Source of the DNA: Linanthus parryae
Lineage: Eukaryota > Streptophyta > Magnoliopsida > Ericales > Polemoniaceae
Reading direction: 5' to 3'
DNA length: 64,000 bases
Assembly: GCA_023055425.1 (NCBI GenBank)
Contig: JALGPY010000001.1
Span: 117,161,057 to 117,225,056 of the forward strand
Shown here: positions 1 to 10,299 of the stretch, piece by piece
How positions within the stretch are numbered: the stretch's first letter is position 1
Layout: each line of letters opens with the position of its first letter
Notes under the pieces: generated by a model
What the model was told of the DNA's origin: nothing
What the model saw: only the letters and a program-made list of their open reading frames with translations
The model's database searches: none
Position numbers and translations under genes: made by a program

Positions 1-2784
1 AGGGTGGTTTTAGAAGTAAGTGTGGGGATACTTATCTCTTTGCATGCTACAGAAATAAACCAAGTAAAAAACCACCAAAATATGGGTTTCATTACAAAGT
101 AGAATGGCAAAATCTGGTTTGAAAACAAATTTATTATCCATGTGAATTAAGAAAACACTTTTCACTCGGTAGATTTACATGTAAGAAAATGATTGTTTCA
201 GCTGCTAATAATTATATGTTAATATTTACAAAAATTGATGGAAGTGGTTCGAGTTACTACACCGGTACGAGTCCAGTGTATTCGTGAGGCATTATTTTGG
301 GTCAAGGTGACTTTGTGTTACTATCATTCTGTGTGGTATGGATGAGTGAGCTGGTCTATCATTGAATTCCTTTATAGGAGGACCCAGTGGCTGTTTGTGG
401 GGCCCGGTCCCCTCTCCGCTCTTATAAATAAATAGGAGCAGTAGAATGGGAAGATTCGTCACTCCTGCTTTTCCAGTTTGGGGAGATTCGGCAACTAGAC
501 AGTGGATGGATCAAACTGTACATGTTAATATTATTGTTTTATACGGCATATGATATTCTAATTCTCCATATCTGTTCCATTAAATTTCACTATTGATAAG
601 GGCTTACGTCAGGAAATAAAAGTCTATAAGTTTTTTTCTCATGTTGTTGTATGTGATTTTCATCTAGGTGAAAAGTGTTTGGGCTCGCCGGTGATGGTTC
701 TTTTATGTTCTATACATGTATATCTTGAAGTGGTGCAACTCCGTTACTTTTGAGAATCAATATACATATTTATTTTAAAAAGAAAAGGTGTGTCCGCCGC
801 CGCTGCTATCATAAACAATACAATACTGCATTGATATTGAACAACTACAAGAGGTTTCATCATTGCCTCACTGTAATGTTTGCTTAAAAATTTATATTAT
901 CGCATCTCAGTTCATGAACCTGTTGAGCACTTAGGTCGGCAGTTTGTGCTTTGTATTTTTATTACTACTTGCTACTGTAGACCAATAATATTTCTGAGAT
1001 CCCATCTACTCGTCATATTAACTAATAGTGGAACAGTCATTACGTAATCACTTAGACAACGAACACAATATTATGTACGAATATGAGATTCGATATCTAC
1101 TCGTATTAACAAACAATGGAAACTTGGAAACAGTCTTATCTACTTGATATAGTACATGTTTAAAAAATGTCAAATGCGACAAATTTTACTGATGAACCAG
1201 CTGGATCCATCTATCAGTTTTTTCCCTATAAAAATCATTTCTAGTGATGGAACAACAAACAGAGCAAAAGTAAGAGAAACAAAGATCTGTGTCTACAGAA
1301 GAGAGAAGAGAGAAAGTAATTGTACACTATTGAGCATACATTAGATACTTGTTGTTATAGCAACACCTTATTGTAATGAAACATCCAGCTTATACTCCTA
1401 CTTGTCTACTATACGAGATGTTGCTGCAGCAACAAGTATTTAATGTTTGACAAACATGATGGAAAATTGCTCGAAGGCCAAACCTGATGTAACAGAACTG
1501 GAGGAAGGCAGCCGGTGGAGTATTCTTCAACGTTGTTTGAATCAGTGTTGGTATATATATCTCTACATAACAAGTCATTGAAATTCAATCAGGTTAGTCA
1601 GAAGCCAAACCTGATTGAATATCAATGACTTGTGGCTCTAGCCTGTTCTCGAAACCTTAAAATTTCGTAGGATATATACCTATCATTTTGCTAAACTGGG
1701 CTTCTACTAGGATTCATAGTTTCCCATATTTTACCAAGATTTTGACTCTGTTTTTACCATTTGTAAAGTACTAACAATTTTATTGTATAATTTCAGTTTT
1801 TCCCTGTTCAAATACTTAAAAGGCTTAGCCGTTGGATCATTTTGTTCCATCAACCATCTTCTGCCACATGCACTCATCATGACTTCAGAATAAGCCAAAT
1901 GCAAATGATGGACTAATTATAGACCCCAATCTAGCTCATCTATAAACGCAGCTAAACCCAGTGGTCAACAGTGTCGAAGCTTTGGAGTTAGCCATACTTC
2001 TAAGGCTCTACTCTAACCATCTGATCCAAAAGGTTCCGTGTATCTTCTATCATGCACTTGTTACTCTTTGTTACAAAAAGCATAGTAAGACTTAGACTGA
2101 TTATCCATCAGAAGACAGATTTTTGCTTCATGGTATTGATTGCCTCAGGTTATTACCCCATTAGTTGCATGAATCTTCGTGTCTGCTAGATTGGATAAGT
2201 TTCCATGTGGCACACCCTTGGTGAGACTGCGGGCAGAAAAAAACCTTGCAGTAAATCCGGATTTATAATTACATAGAGGGATGAAAGAGAACTAATGTGC
2301 ACAAATGAATTTGAAGTTTTGAAGTTGATCCAGGAGAAGGATATGGCCCGACCATGGCCCGATCCATTCGTTTAAGGGTTGAACATTAACAGGTCCAGGG
2401 CTTGTGGTTCAATACAAGGGTCTGGATCTGTTAGGCTCTGGGTCGGACTCGGCCCATTGACAAGCCTATTTGAAGAGGTCAAATTATCCTTGAGGTAATT
2501 TTTTTTTTTTTTACCGGTTTTGACCGGTATGATTCAAGAACCAAACCAAGCCTGCATTAGTTAGCCGGCCAGTCCGGTCCGGGTTTTAAAACTATGGCTA
2601 AAACAGTGGTTAGAAAAGAGGTTCTTAGATACATTTGCATAAGACGATTATACTAGCATTAGGTAACACTTGACCAAAATCAGAATACTTTGTAACCAGA
2701 AAGCTCATGTGAGCTAGAAAACTCTTCAAAGTCTTGCAATAATAACACTAGAGGGTTTTGGCTAAGTTCCAACTTTAAGTTTCT
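1..2784. other. Intergenic DNA without a recognisable gene
   Basis: Only short open frames occur (about 60-70 codons), with no recognisable protein. It holds a strong hairpin at 1571-1632 and, at about 2340-2600, sequence rich in GGCCC, CCGGTT and GACCGG words of the kind found at the ends of plant hAT-type elements. No inverted ends or target duplication could be paired there, so no element is called. Confidence 0.5.
1571..1632. repeat. 25-bp-arm inverted repeat (hairpin)
   Basis: The left arm 1571-1595 and right arm 1608-1632 are reverse complements except for one mismatch, around a 12-nt loop. The arm sequence starts CAAGTCATTG and ends CAATCAGGTT. It could be a small foldback element or the stem of a hairpin RNA. 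Nothing nearby decides between these. Confidence 0.75.
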
Positions 2785-3147
2785 ATAACTTTGTTTATCA
2801 TTTACTACTTGATCTTTTTTCATATCAGATACTAATAATATGACTCTGTAATAGTTGAACAGAAACTGTGTTATGATATGATCATACATCTAATATTTGC
2901 CTTCGTCTTTCATACTTTCGGAACGTAATTCCTATGGCTTAGCTAATGCCAATTTTTAAACTGTGGTAGTGCGATAGCGTGATAGTACCGGGCTGCCTTT
3001 TCAGTGTGAAATAGTAGCCAATTAACAGATTATGCAAACAATATACACTCCAATTTTCTTTTCCGTTCTATTTCTTCCATTGTATTCATTCAGTCTCTCT
3101 CTGGCTAGTCAAATGAGTATGGCTGAATCTAGTTTGCAAATTCCAAC

Positions 3148-3582
3148 TATTGAGCTACAGCTTCTCAAAATAACAATGTGGTAACAGCTGATCCATCAAA
3201 TTAGAAGATTTAGTTTTCTGCTTGGACTAAATTGCAATCATGTCCAAAGTAATGACATGAAACTTTGGAGCTACAGATACCGTCGGATCAAGAAGGAAGA
3301 TCTAATCTTGGCCGTTGTTTCATCTTTAGTGCTACGGCACCGTTTCATGTTAGATTTCTTGTGTCCTAATTAGTTACTAAACTAGCTCCTGATTGGTTGT
3401 TATTTGCCAGCTGTTGCTGAGTTGGCAAACGACTATAAGAGGTTTTAATCCTCTGATTTTCCGTTGTAACGAATTATCAATTTCATTTTTTCCCTCTTCT
3501 CTCTTTTGCTCTGGTTTCTCTTCTTCTTCTTCATGTTGTTCCATTTCTAGGGTTTGAGAATTGCAGGTTTGCAATTCTATTA
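3148..3582 (+). repeat. Copia 5' LTR
   Basis: This LTR begins TATTGAGCTACAG and ends TTCTATTA immediately before the primer site. Both the empty site and the right LTR place the ends at TA...TA rather than the usual TG...CA. A TATA-like CTATAAGAG lies at about 3430 and is the probable core promoter. Pyrimidine-rich sequence follows it in the presumed leader. Confidence 0.9.
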
Positions 3583-3595
3583 TGGTATCAGAGCC
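3583..3595 (+). promoter_or_regulatory. Primer-binding site for initiator-Met tRNA
   Basis: TGGTATCAGAGCC directly abuts the left LTR with no spacer. It is complementary to the 3' end of plant initiator methionine tRNA, the usual primer for plant Copia reverse transcription. Confidence 0.9.
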
Positions 3596-3646
3596 AGGTT
3601 GCGAAGGCTGCTGATTGTTTTGTGAGTCGTTATCTGGTTCAATTTT

Positions 3647-6600
3647 GTGTGGATTCGAAGATCTAGGGTTTCAGATCTGGTTTCTGGAAAGATGGTGAAC
3701 ACATCAGAGTCGCAGACTTCTGGTTCAGGTTTGGTGGCGATGGATCCACAGTCGCCTTTCTATCTGCATCACGGAGATAGTCCTGGTAATGTTTTGGTTT
3801 CTGTTCCTCTCTCTGGAGATAATTTCTATTCATGGCATATGTCAATGATAGTAGCTTTGGAAGCTAAGAATAAGCTTGAATTTGTTGATGGAACGATAGT
3901 TGCTCCTGAAATTGGTACTGATATGTATGCTGTGTGGAGAAGGTGTGATAGGATGATTATGTCCTGGCTGTTTAATTCCATTTCTAAGGACATAGCCTGC
4001 AGTGTTGTAGGCAGATCTAGTGCTAGAGAGGTGTGGCTTGATCTCATAGAAAGGTTTTCTCAAGGAAATTTACCTAGGTTGTTTCAGATTTCTATGGCTA
4101 TTTCTAGTTTGAAACAAGCTGACATGACAGTAACTGCATACTTTACAAAGCTGAAAACACTTTGGAATGAGTTAAGTAACTACAAGCCTTTGCCTAGCTG
4201 TGTGTGCAATGGTTGTGTATGTAACACAAATGTCAAGTTGAAGCAATCTCAAGAAGAGGAAAGAGTAATGCAGTTTCTTATGAGACTCAATGAGCAGTAC
4301 ATGAATGTTAGAGATCAAATTTTGCTTACAGAACCACTGCCTTCTCTCAATGTTGTTTTTGCTAAAATAATACAACAAGAGAGACATATGCAGCTGAAGA
4401 ATAGTTCTCCCCATACTCCTAGCATGGCAATGTATGTTCAAGGTTCACATGTTCATCATAAATCAGGTGACAATGTCAATTCAGGAGGATCAGGTCATAA
4501 TTTTGGTGGGAGAGGTCCTAATGGAAAGTTGATATGCCATCACTGTGGAAATGAAGGTCATGTCAAGGCAAAATGCTACAGATTGCATGGATTTCCACCA
4601 AATTTTAAGAATAATAATAAGCCAAGAGTTCACAATGTAGTTATGAGTGGTTCATCAGCTCCAGTAACTCAGAGTTCAACCTCTTCTACTCATGATAATA
4701 ATGGAAAAACAGTAACACTCACAGAGAATCAGTGTCAACAATTAGTGACACTCTTGAATACTCACTTAGGATCAAAGAGTGGTCCAAATCAGAGTACTTT
4801 TAGTGATGCAGGATCAGTTTCTCCATACTCTACAGTTTCAGTGGATTCACCACTTCATCACTCTGGCACACATTTTGATTCAGCTCATTTTATGGGAGGA
4901 GTTATTAGTTCTTGTTCTCTGCAAACTTCTTCAGTTGAGAAGGAAGGTTTTATGTTAATTTCATGGATTCTGGACAGTGGAGCTACTGATCATATGTGCA
5001 ACAATATCGATATGTTTAGTGATCTCACAGCTGTTGGTGATACAGTTGTTCACTTGCCAAATGGGAAAACAGTTAGAGTTACTCATGTTGGATCAGTAAA
5101 GTTGTCTGATGATTTGATTTTGACAGGAGTACTTTGCATTCCCAGCTTCCAATTTAATCTAATCTCTGTCACTCAGCTCACAAGAGTATCAGGGTGTACA
5201 TGTATATGCCAGGCAGATGAGTGCATTCTCAAAAGGGAGGAAGTGATTTTGGGAGTTGGCAAGAGAGTTGGAGGTTTATATGTGCTGGAAATGTCAAAGT
5301 TGCCAAAGCTGAATCCAAAAATGAGTTTTGCAGTTTCTGCAAATAACAAGGCTTTTCTATGGCATCAAAGATTGGGGCATCCATCTTTTGAGAAGGGATT
5401 TTTAATGTCCAAACAACTTGAAGGTATGCCTACTTCACATCAAGGTTTACAATGTGATATTTGTCCTTTGGCCAAACAGAAGAAACTTTCTTATATTTCT
5501 CATGGACATATGTCTCAAAATGCTTTTGATTTGATTCATTGTGATACATGGGGTCCTTACAAGGTGCCTACATATTCAGGACATAAGTTTTTCTTAACTA
5601 TTGTGGATGATGCCACAAGAATGACATGGGTTTATCTCATGAAACATAAATCAGAAGTAGATACTATTATTCCTGGCTTTTACAAGATGATAGAAACTCA
5701 ATTTAATGCCAAAATCAAGAAGTTTAGAACAGATAATGCACCAGAATTGCATCTATCTGCTTACTATCTGGAACATGGTATTATTCATGAATTGAGTTGT
5801 GTAGAAACACCTGAGCAGAATTCAGTTGTGGAGAGGAAGCATCAGCACCTTCTTAATGTGGCAAGAGCACTTAGATTTCAATCAAATGTGCCTATAAGAT
5901 TCTGGGGAGATTGTGTGTTAACTGCAGCTTATCTGATTAATAGATTGCCTTCTCCTAAAACTCAGAACAAATCACCATATGAGTTACTATTTAGGACATC
6001 TCCAGATTACTCTCAGTGCAAGGTCTTTGGATGTTTGTGTTTTGCCTCCACATTATTGCAGTCAAGAACAAAGTTTGATCCTAGAGCAATCAAAGGAGTT
6101 TTTGTGGGATATGTCTTTGGAATCAAAGGTTTCAAAGTGTATGATCTGGCTACTCACAGTTTTGTGGTTTCTAGAAATGTGGTATTTCATGAAGATGTGT
6201 TTCCTTTTGCTGACAAGAGCTCACCAACCACTGATCTCTTTGATACAATGAGCTTGCCAAAGAGTGTGTCTGATATTGGTGATGATCAGGAGCAACCACC
6301 TTCTTCAGCTTCACAGGAATCAGCTAACTCTACTGTTCCTTCAGTATCTCCAGTTAGGAGTTTTAGAGAAGTTTTGTTGCATCCAGTACCAGTGAGACAA
6401 AGTACTAGAGTTTCAAAGCCTCCCTCTCACTTACAGGACTATGTTCTCTCAAAGAAAAACCCCAGGGCACTAACAGTTAGTGGCTCAAATCTCACTAGTG
6501 CTGTCTGTGCACTCACTGAACCAACCACTTATAGACAAGCCTCTCAAGATCCAGATTGGATTGAAGCTATGCAGCTGGAAATACAGGCTTTAGAAGCAAA

Positions 6601-8095
6601 CAATACCTGGGTTATTACTCATTTGCCTCCACATCATTCTGCAGTAGGATGCAAATGGGTATATAAAATCAAGTACAAAGCAGATGGTTCTATAGAAAGG
6701 TATAAAGCTAGGTTGGTAGCAAAAGGGTACACACAAACTGAAGGGTTAGATTATTTTGAAACTTTTTCACCTGTTGCCAAATTGGTCACTTTTAGAGTTC
6801 TTCTTGCTCTTGCTATCCAACAGGGGTGGACCATTCTTCAAATGGATGTTAATAATGCTTTTCTGCATGGTGATCTTCATGAAGAGGTGTATATGAAGCT
6901 TCCAGATGGATATGAGCCAAAATTGCCAGTCTCTTTCATTTCAAATTCTTCTCAGCCTTTGGTTTGCAGATTAAAGAAGTCATTGTATGGTTTGAAGCAG
7001 GCTTCCAGGCAATGGTTTGTCAAGTTTTCTTCAACTCTTCTGCAATTTGGTTTTACTCAGTGCAAGTCAGATTATACATTGTTTGTGAAAAGCTCAGGCT
7101 CAGTTCTCATGATGCTCTTGGTGTATGTAGATGACATACTTTTGGCAGGAAATGATATTGTTGCACTAACCAGCTTCAAAAGGTGTTTGAATGCACAGTT
7201 CAAGCTCAAGGATCTGGGAGAGATTGCTTACTTTATTGGCTTTGAGGTTACTAAAATGAGTTATGGGTATTTTCTGAGTCAGCACAAGTTTCTTCTAGAA
7301 ATACTAACTCAAACTGGCTATGATCAATGCAAGATAGCACATTCACCTATGGTGCCAGCTTGTAAGCTTAGTCAGTCTATTGGGGATTTGTTGAAGGAAG
7401 AAGATGCTAGTGCATATAGAAAGCTGATTGGTAAGCTTTTGTATCTCTGCAACTCCAGGCCTGATATTTCTTATTCAGTGAACAAGCTCTCCCAGTTTGT
7501 GGCTCATCCTACAAGAGAACATCTTACTGCAGCTCATCATGTTCTTAGATATCTGAGAGGTACTTCTGAATATGGTCTTGTTTTTCCTTCTGCATCTTGC
7601 TCTCCAGCTTCTCTTGTAGCTTATGCAGATGCAGACTGGGGTGGATGTCTTGATACCAGAAGATCCACCTCTGGATATTTGGTATTTCTGGGCTCTTCTT
7701 TAGTTTCTTGGAGATCCAAGAAGCAGAGTGTAGTTGCCAGAAGTTCAGCTGAAGCTGAGTACAGAAGTTTGGCTTATTTGGTTTGTGAGATCAAATGGAT
7801 TATGTCTCTCTTGCAAGAACTGCATTCACCCCTTCTTGGCACTCCTCTTCTGCTTTCTGACAGTTCTTCTGCCATTCAGATGGCTCACAACCCTATCTGT
7901 CATGATAAGACCAAGCACATAGAACTGGACTGTCATACTATCAGAGATTTGGTTCAAGCAGGCACCATCACTTTGCAGCATTTGTCCAGTTCTGAGCAAC
8001 TAGCAGATGTGCTCACTAAGCCTTTAGCTCATCCACTTTTTCAGAAGCTTCTCTGCAAGTTGAAGGTGTTATGTGCTTCCCCTCCTTCAACTTGA
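3647..8095 (+). CDS. Copia gag-pol polyprotein
   Basis: The 1,482-codon frame encodes capsid, protease, integrase, reverse transcriptase and RNase H as one polyprotein. The gag region holds the motif GDNFYSWHMSM and a CCHC zinc knuckle (CHHCGNEGHVKAKCY) near residue 297. The aspartic protease motif DSGATDHM is near 443. The integrase zinc-binding part starts WHQRLGHP near 572, and the DDE core has its first Asp near 633 and its Glu near 729. Reverse transcriptase has YVDD near 1160. RNase H begins ADADWGG near 1327 and includes SSAEAEYRSLA and KHIELDCHTIRD. A later Met at 3692 (MVNTSES) is an equally good start. The stop codon overlaps the polypurine tract. No break or missing catalytic motif is seen. 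The Copia lineage was not assigned. Confidence 0.95.
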   Translation: MWIRRSRVSDLVSGKMVNTSESQTSGSGLVAMDPQSPFYLHHGDSPGNVLVSVPLSGDNFYSWHMSMIVALEAKNKLEFVDGTIVAPEIGTDMYAVWRRCDRMIMSWLFNSISKDIACSVVGRSSAREVWLDLIERFSQGNLPRLFQISMAISSLKQADMTVTAYFTKLKTLWNELSNYKPLPSCVCNGCVCNTNVKLKQSQEEERVMQFLMRLNEQYMNVRDQILLTEPLPSLNVVFAKIIQQERHMQLKNSSPHTPSMAMYVQGSHVHHKSGDNVNSGGSGHNFGGRGPNGKLICHHCGNEGHVKAKCYRLHGFPPNFKNNNKPRVHNVVMSGSSAPVTQSSTSSTHDNNGKTVTLTENQCQQLVTLLNTHLGSKSGPNQSTFSDAGSVSPYSTVSVDSPLHHSGTHFDSAHFMGGVISSCSLQTSSVEKEGFMLISWILDSGATDHMCNNIDMFSDLTAVGDTVVHLPNGKTVRVTHVGSVKLSDDLILTGVLCIPSFQFNLISVTQLTRVSGCTCICQADECILKREEVILGVGKRVGGLYVLEMSKLPKLNPKMSFAVSANNKAFLWHQRLGHPSFEKGFLMSKQLEGMPTSHQGLQCDICPLAKQKKLSYISHGHMSQNAFDLIHCDTWGPYKVPTYSGHKFFLTIVDDATRMTWVYLMKHKSEVDTIIPGFYKMIETQFNAKIKKFRTDNAPELHLSAYYLEHGIIHELSCVETPEQNSVVERKHQHLLNVARALRFQSNVPIRFWGDCVLTAAYLINRLPSPKTQNKSPYELLFRTSPDYSQCKVFGCLCFASTLLQSRTKFDPRAIKGVFVGYVFGIKGFKVYDLATHSFVVSRNVVFHEDVFPFADKSSPTTDLFDTMSLPKSVSDIGDDQEQPPSSASQESANSTVPSVSPVRSFREVLLHPVPVRQSTRVSKPPSHLQDYVLSKKNPRALTVSGSNLTSAVCALTEPTTYRQASQDPDWIEAMQLEIQALEANNTWVITHLPPHHSAVGCKWVYKIKYKADGSIERYKARLVAKGYTQTEGLDYFETFSPVAKLVTFRVLLALAIQQGWTILQMDVNNAFLHGDLHEEVYMKLPDGYEPKLPVSFISNSSQPLVCRLKKSLYGLKQASRQWFVKFSSTLLQFGFTQCKSDYTLFVKSSGSVLMMLLVYVDDILLAGNDIVALTSFKRCLNAQFKLKDLGEIAYFIGFEVTKMSYGYFLSQHKFLLEILTQTGYDQCKIAHSPMVPACKLSQSIGDLLKEEDASAYRKLIGKLLYLCNSRPDISYSVNKLSQFVAHPTREHLTAAHHVLRYLRGTSEYGLVFPSASCSPASLVAYADADWGGCLDTRRSTSGYLVFLGSSLVSWRSKKQSVVARSSAEAEYRSLAYLVCEIKWIMSLLQELHSPLLGTPLLLSDSSSAIQMAHNPICHDKTKHIELDCHTIRDLVQAGTITLQHLSSSEQLADVLTKPLAHPLFQKLLCKLKVLCASPPST

Positions 8096-8102
8096 GGGGG
8101 CG
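8092..8102 (+). promoter_or_regulatory. Copia polypurine tract
   Basis: TTGAGGGGGCG lies immediately before the right LTR. It is the expected second-strand priming site, and the gag-pol stop codon TGA is embedded in it. Confidence 0.8.
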
Positions 8103-8538
8103 TATTGAGCTACAGCTTCTCAAAATAACAATGTGGTAACAGCTGATCCATCAAATTAGAAGATTTAGTTTTTCTGCTTGGACTAAATTGCAATCATGTC
8201 CAAAGTAATGACATGAAACTTTGGAGCTACAGATACCGTCGGATCAAGAAGGAAGATCTAATCTTGGCCGTTGTTTCATCTTTAGTGCTACGGCACCGTT
8301 TCATGTTAGATTTCTTGTGTCCTAATTAGTTACTAAACTAGCTCCTGATTGGTTGTTATTTGCCAGCTGTTGCTGAGTTGGCAAACGACTATAAGAGGTT
8401 TTAATCCTCTGATTTTCCGTTGTAACGAATTATCAATTTCATTTTTTCCCTCTTCTCTCTTTTGCTCTGGTTTCTCTTCTTCTTCTTCATGTTGTTCCAT
8501 TTCTAGGGTTTGAGAATTGCAGGTCTGCAATTCTATTA
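8103..8538 (+). repeat. Copia 3' LTR
   Basis: It matches the 5' LTR over its whole length except for one extra T in a T run near 8173 and one T-to-C change near 8525. It ends TTCTATTA, followed by the target duplicate CCAAC. Confidence 0.93.
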
Positions 8539-9941
8539 CCAACCATTTTCATATCAGAGAAATCTGAAGTGGAAAATATGAGAAAAACCAAGAACAATTA
8601 CTGCAATAAACAAAATGAATCACCTTTATCAGTTGTTGGTTTTGGGCTTTGGTATAGCAGAAGGTCTTGCTGGTCTTAAAGTAACTGAGACGTGAAGTGA
8701 TAGAACTCGAGTTAAAATCAGAAATCACACAATCAGATGTGAACACCTACAAGACAAAAACTAGCCCCGCTTAGGTATACAAATACAATCACGAAGTATG
8801 TTATATGCACGAAATGTCCAAACCATTACTAACAAATTAGGCAAATCAATTCACAAACTACGACCAAATTAGGCCAGCTATATAAACTTGATCAGATAGA
8901 GTAAAAATTTATGCCAAAATTGGTATACAAAATGAACACTGTATCAGTTATCAAACTTGACACTGCAAAACTACCAGAACAAGTTGACCCACGGGTGAAA
9001 ATGACCTGGCCCGGACCCCCTACCCCCAACCCGGCCCCCGCACGGCACCCCAAACCCCTAGCCCACCCCAGCCCGCCTAACCCCCTACCACGCCCCCAGC
9101 CCGTCCCGGGTTTAGTTTGGCACACCCTCCACCCTCCTCCCCCCCCCCCCCCCCGAGCTGGTTCGGCCCACTCAAAAACAGCCTATTTCCTTTTGTATTA
9201 TTATTTTAAATATTGACCCGGACCCGTGTGGGTTCAAATTCTCCACGCCCGGACCCGGCCTGCTTCACCCTCCGACACGGCCCGGCCCCCTCTCCTCCAA
9301 CACGGCCTAAACCCGGCCCGGCCCGGCCCGCTCTTACCTTGAGCTATTAGCTAGTAGACACAAAAAGTCCCAACTGTTAAACATAAAATCCACAGAATCC
9401 CCTTCCCAAAACAGATCTCCATGTGGTATAACAATACTGAAATTCTTTAATCAGCTTTATTTATGGTCCCCCTCCCTACACACACAACAATGAAACAGAA
9501 AGAGCTCCAATTTTCAGAACAGGTATATAGTCCCCCACCCAAAACAGCAAGATCAGACTAGAATTAACATGTACTACTAGCTAGGTGGTGACTAAATAAA
9601 TACTACGGGTGAATCACATTATCAGCACAAAATTACACAACTCTAAACCAATTTGGGCAAGTCCCCATTTCTATAATGTGTTGTTCAGTAAAAGAAAAGA
9701 CCTAATTGTTTAACCCATTAACATCAGATATTCAAGCAGCAATAACAGCGCTAGAATCGATCCTTAGAAGTCCACAGAAGAGAAACTTACTACACAAGTT
9801 CTCATGTTCGCGAAAAAGCCGAACCCTTCTGGGGTTGCAGGCCACTCGAACGTGCTTCGAATCACCACGTTAACGTCTCTTGTGCGAAGGATTCCTCAAT
9901 GGAGCAATTTTTTAGTTTTGCTCCTCAATGACTTAGTTCAG

Positions 9942-10299
9942 GGTAACAGACACTTTCACCCCTTCTAGTTTTCTTGAAGGATACATTCACCCCTCTAGTT
10001 TTGCAACGGATACTTTCACCCCTTCTTTGTGTTGAACTTCAAAAAGTTGACACCCATAGTCTGGGATTAGAAACCGTCAGTAAAAATAATTATTTGGAAA
10101 AATTTGACCTCATGTTTTGAAAATTGTAGACATTATCCAATGTATATTAGACTTTTTACATGATATGAGCGTCGAAATGATCTCTAAAATTATTTTCAAT
10201 GACAAACCCCACTCCAGAATAAGGGCAAACGTGTCCTTTTCAAAACTAGAAGGGTGAAAGTGTGCTTCAATGAAACTAGAGAGATTAAAAGTGTGTTTT
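9942..10299. mobile_element. MITE fragment, right end lost
   Basis: The left terminus GGTAACAGACACTTTCACC follows the word TTAGTTCAG (9933-9941). The paired copy at 17640-17975 ends CTCTTACCC and is followed by the same TTAGTTCAG. Together they suggest an element with inverted ends and a 9-bp (or 8-bp) duplication, as in Mutator-like or hAT MITEs. The Gypsy LTR at 10300 removed the right end here. Confidence 0.6.

Larger units (their letters stand above)
3148..8538 (+). mobile_element. Intact young Ty1/Copia LTR retrotransposon
   Basis: The element has two LTRs of about 435 bp, a primer-binding site directly after the left LTR, one uninterrupted gag-pol frame of 1,482 codons and a purine tract before the right LTR. 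It is flanked by the 5-bp duplication CCAAC (3143-3147 and 8539-8543). Copy 2 of the host duplication has this site uninterrupted at 14786-14790, which confirms the boundaries. By eye the LTRs differ by one substitution and one 1-bp indel. That implies a very recent insertion, and the element may still be active. Confidence 0.95.
2785..10299. repeat. Tandem segmental duplication, copy 1 (interrupted)
   Basis: Stretches 2785-3147 and 8539-10299 match 14441-17984 in the same order with scattered substitutions. Shared landmarks are the CTATAACTTTGTTTATCATT word, the CCCGGACCCCCTACCCCC C-rich block, the TTCGCGAAAAAGCCGAACCC word and a MITE near the right end. The Copia element at 3148-8538 sits inside this copy only. 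The segment is non-coding; open frames in the C-rich block (about 8900-9210) are compositional. Confidence 0.85.

Noticed and set aside
3377..3574. Minus frames in both Copia LTRs (also 8333-8542)
   Set aside because: They are the antisense of the pyrimidine-rich LTR leader and are repeated only because LTRs are.
8892..9216. Proline/glycine-rich open frames on both strands, repeated at 15114-15434
   Set aside because: They arise from a C-rich repeat and run to simple poly-C; no domain is seen and the two copies do not conserve the frame.
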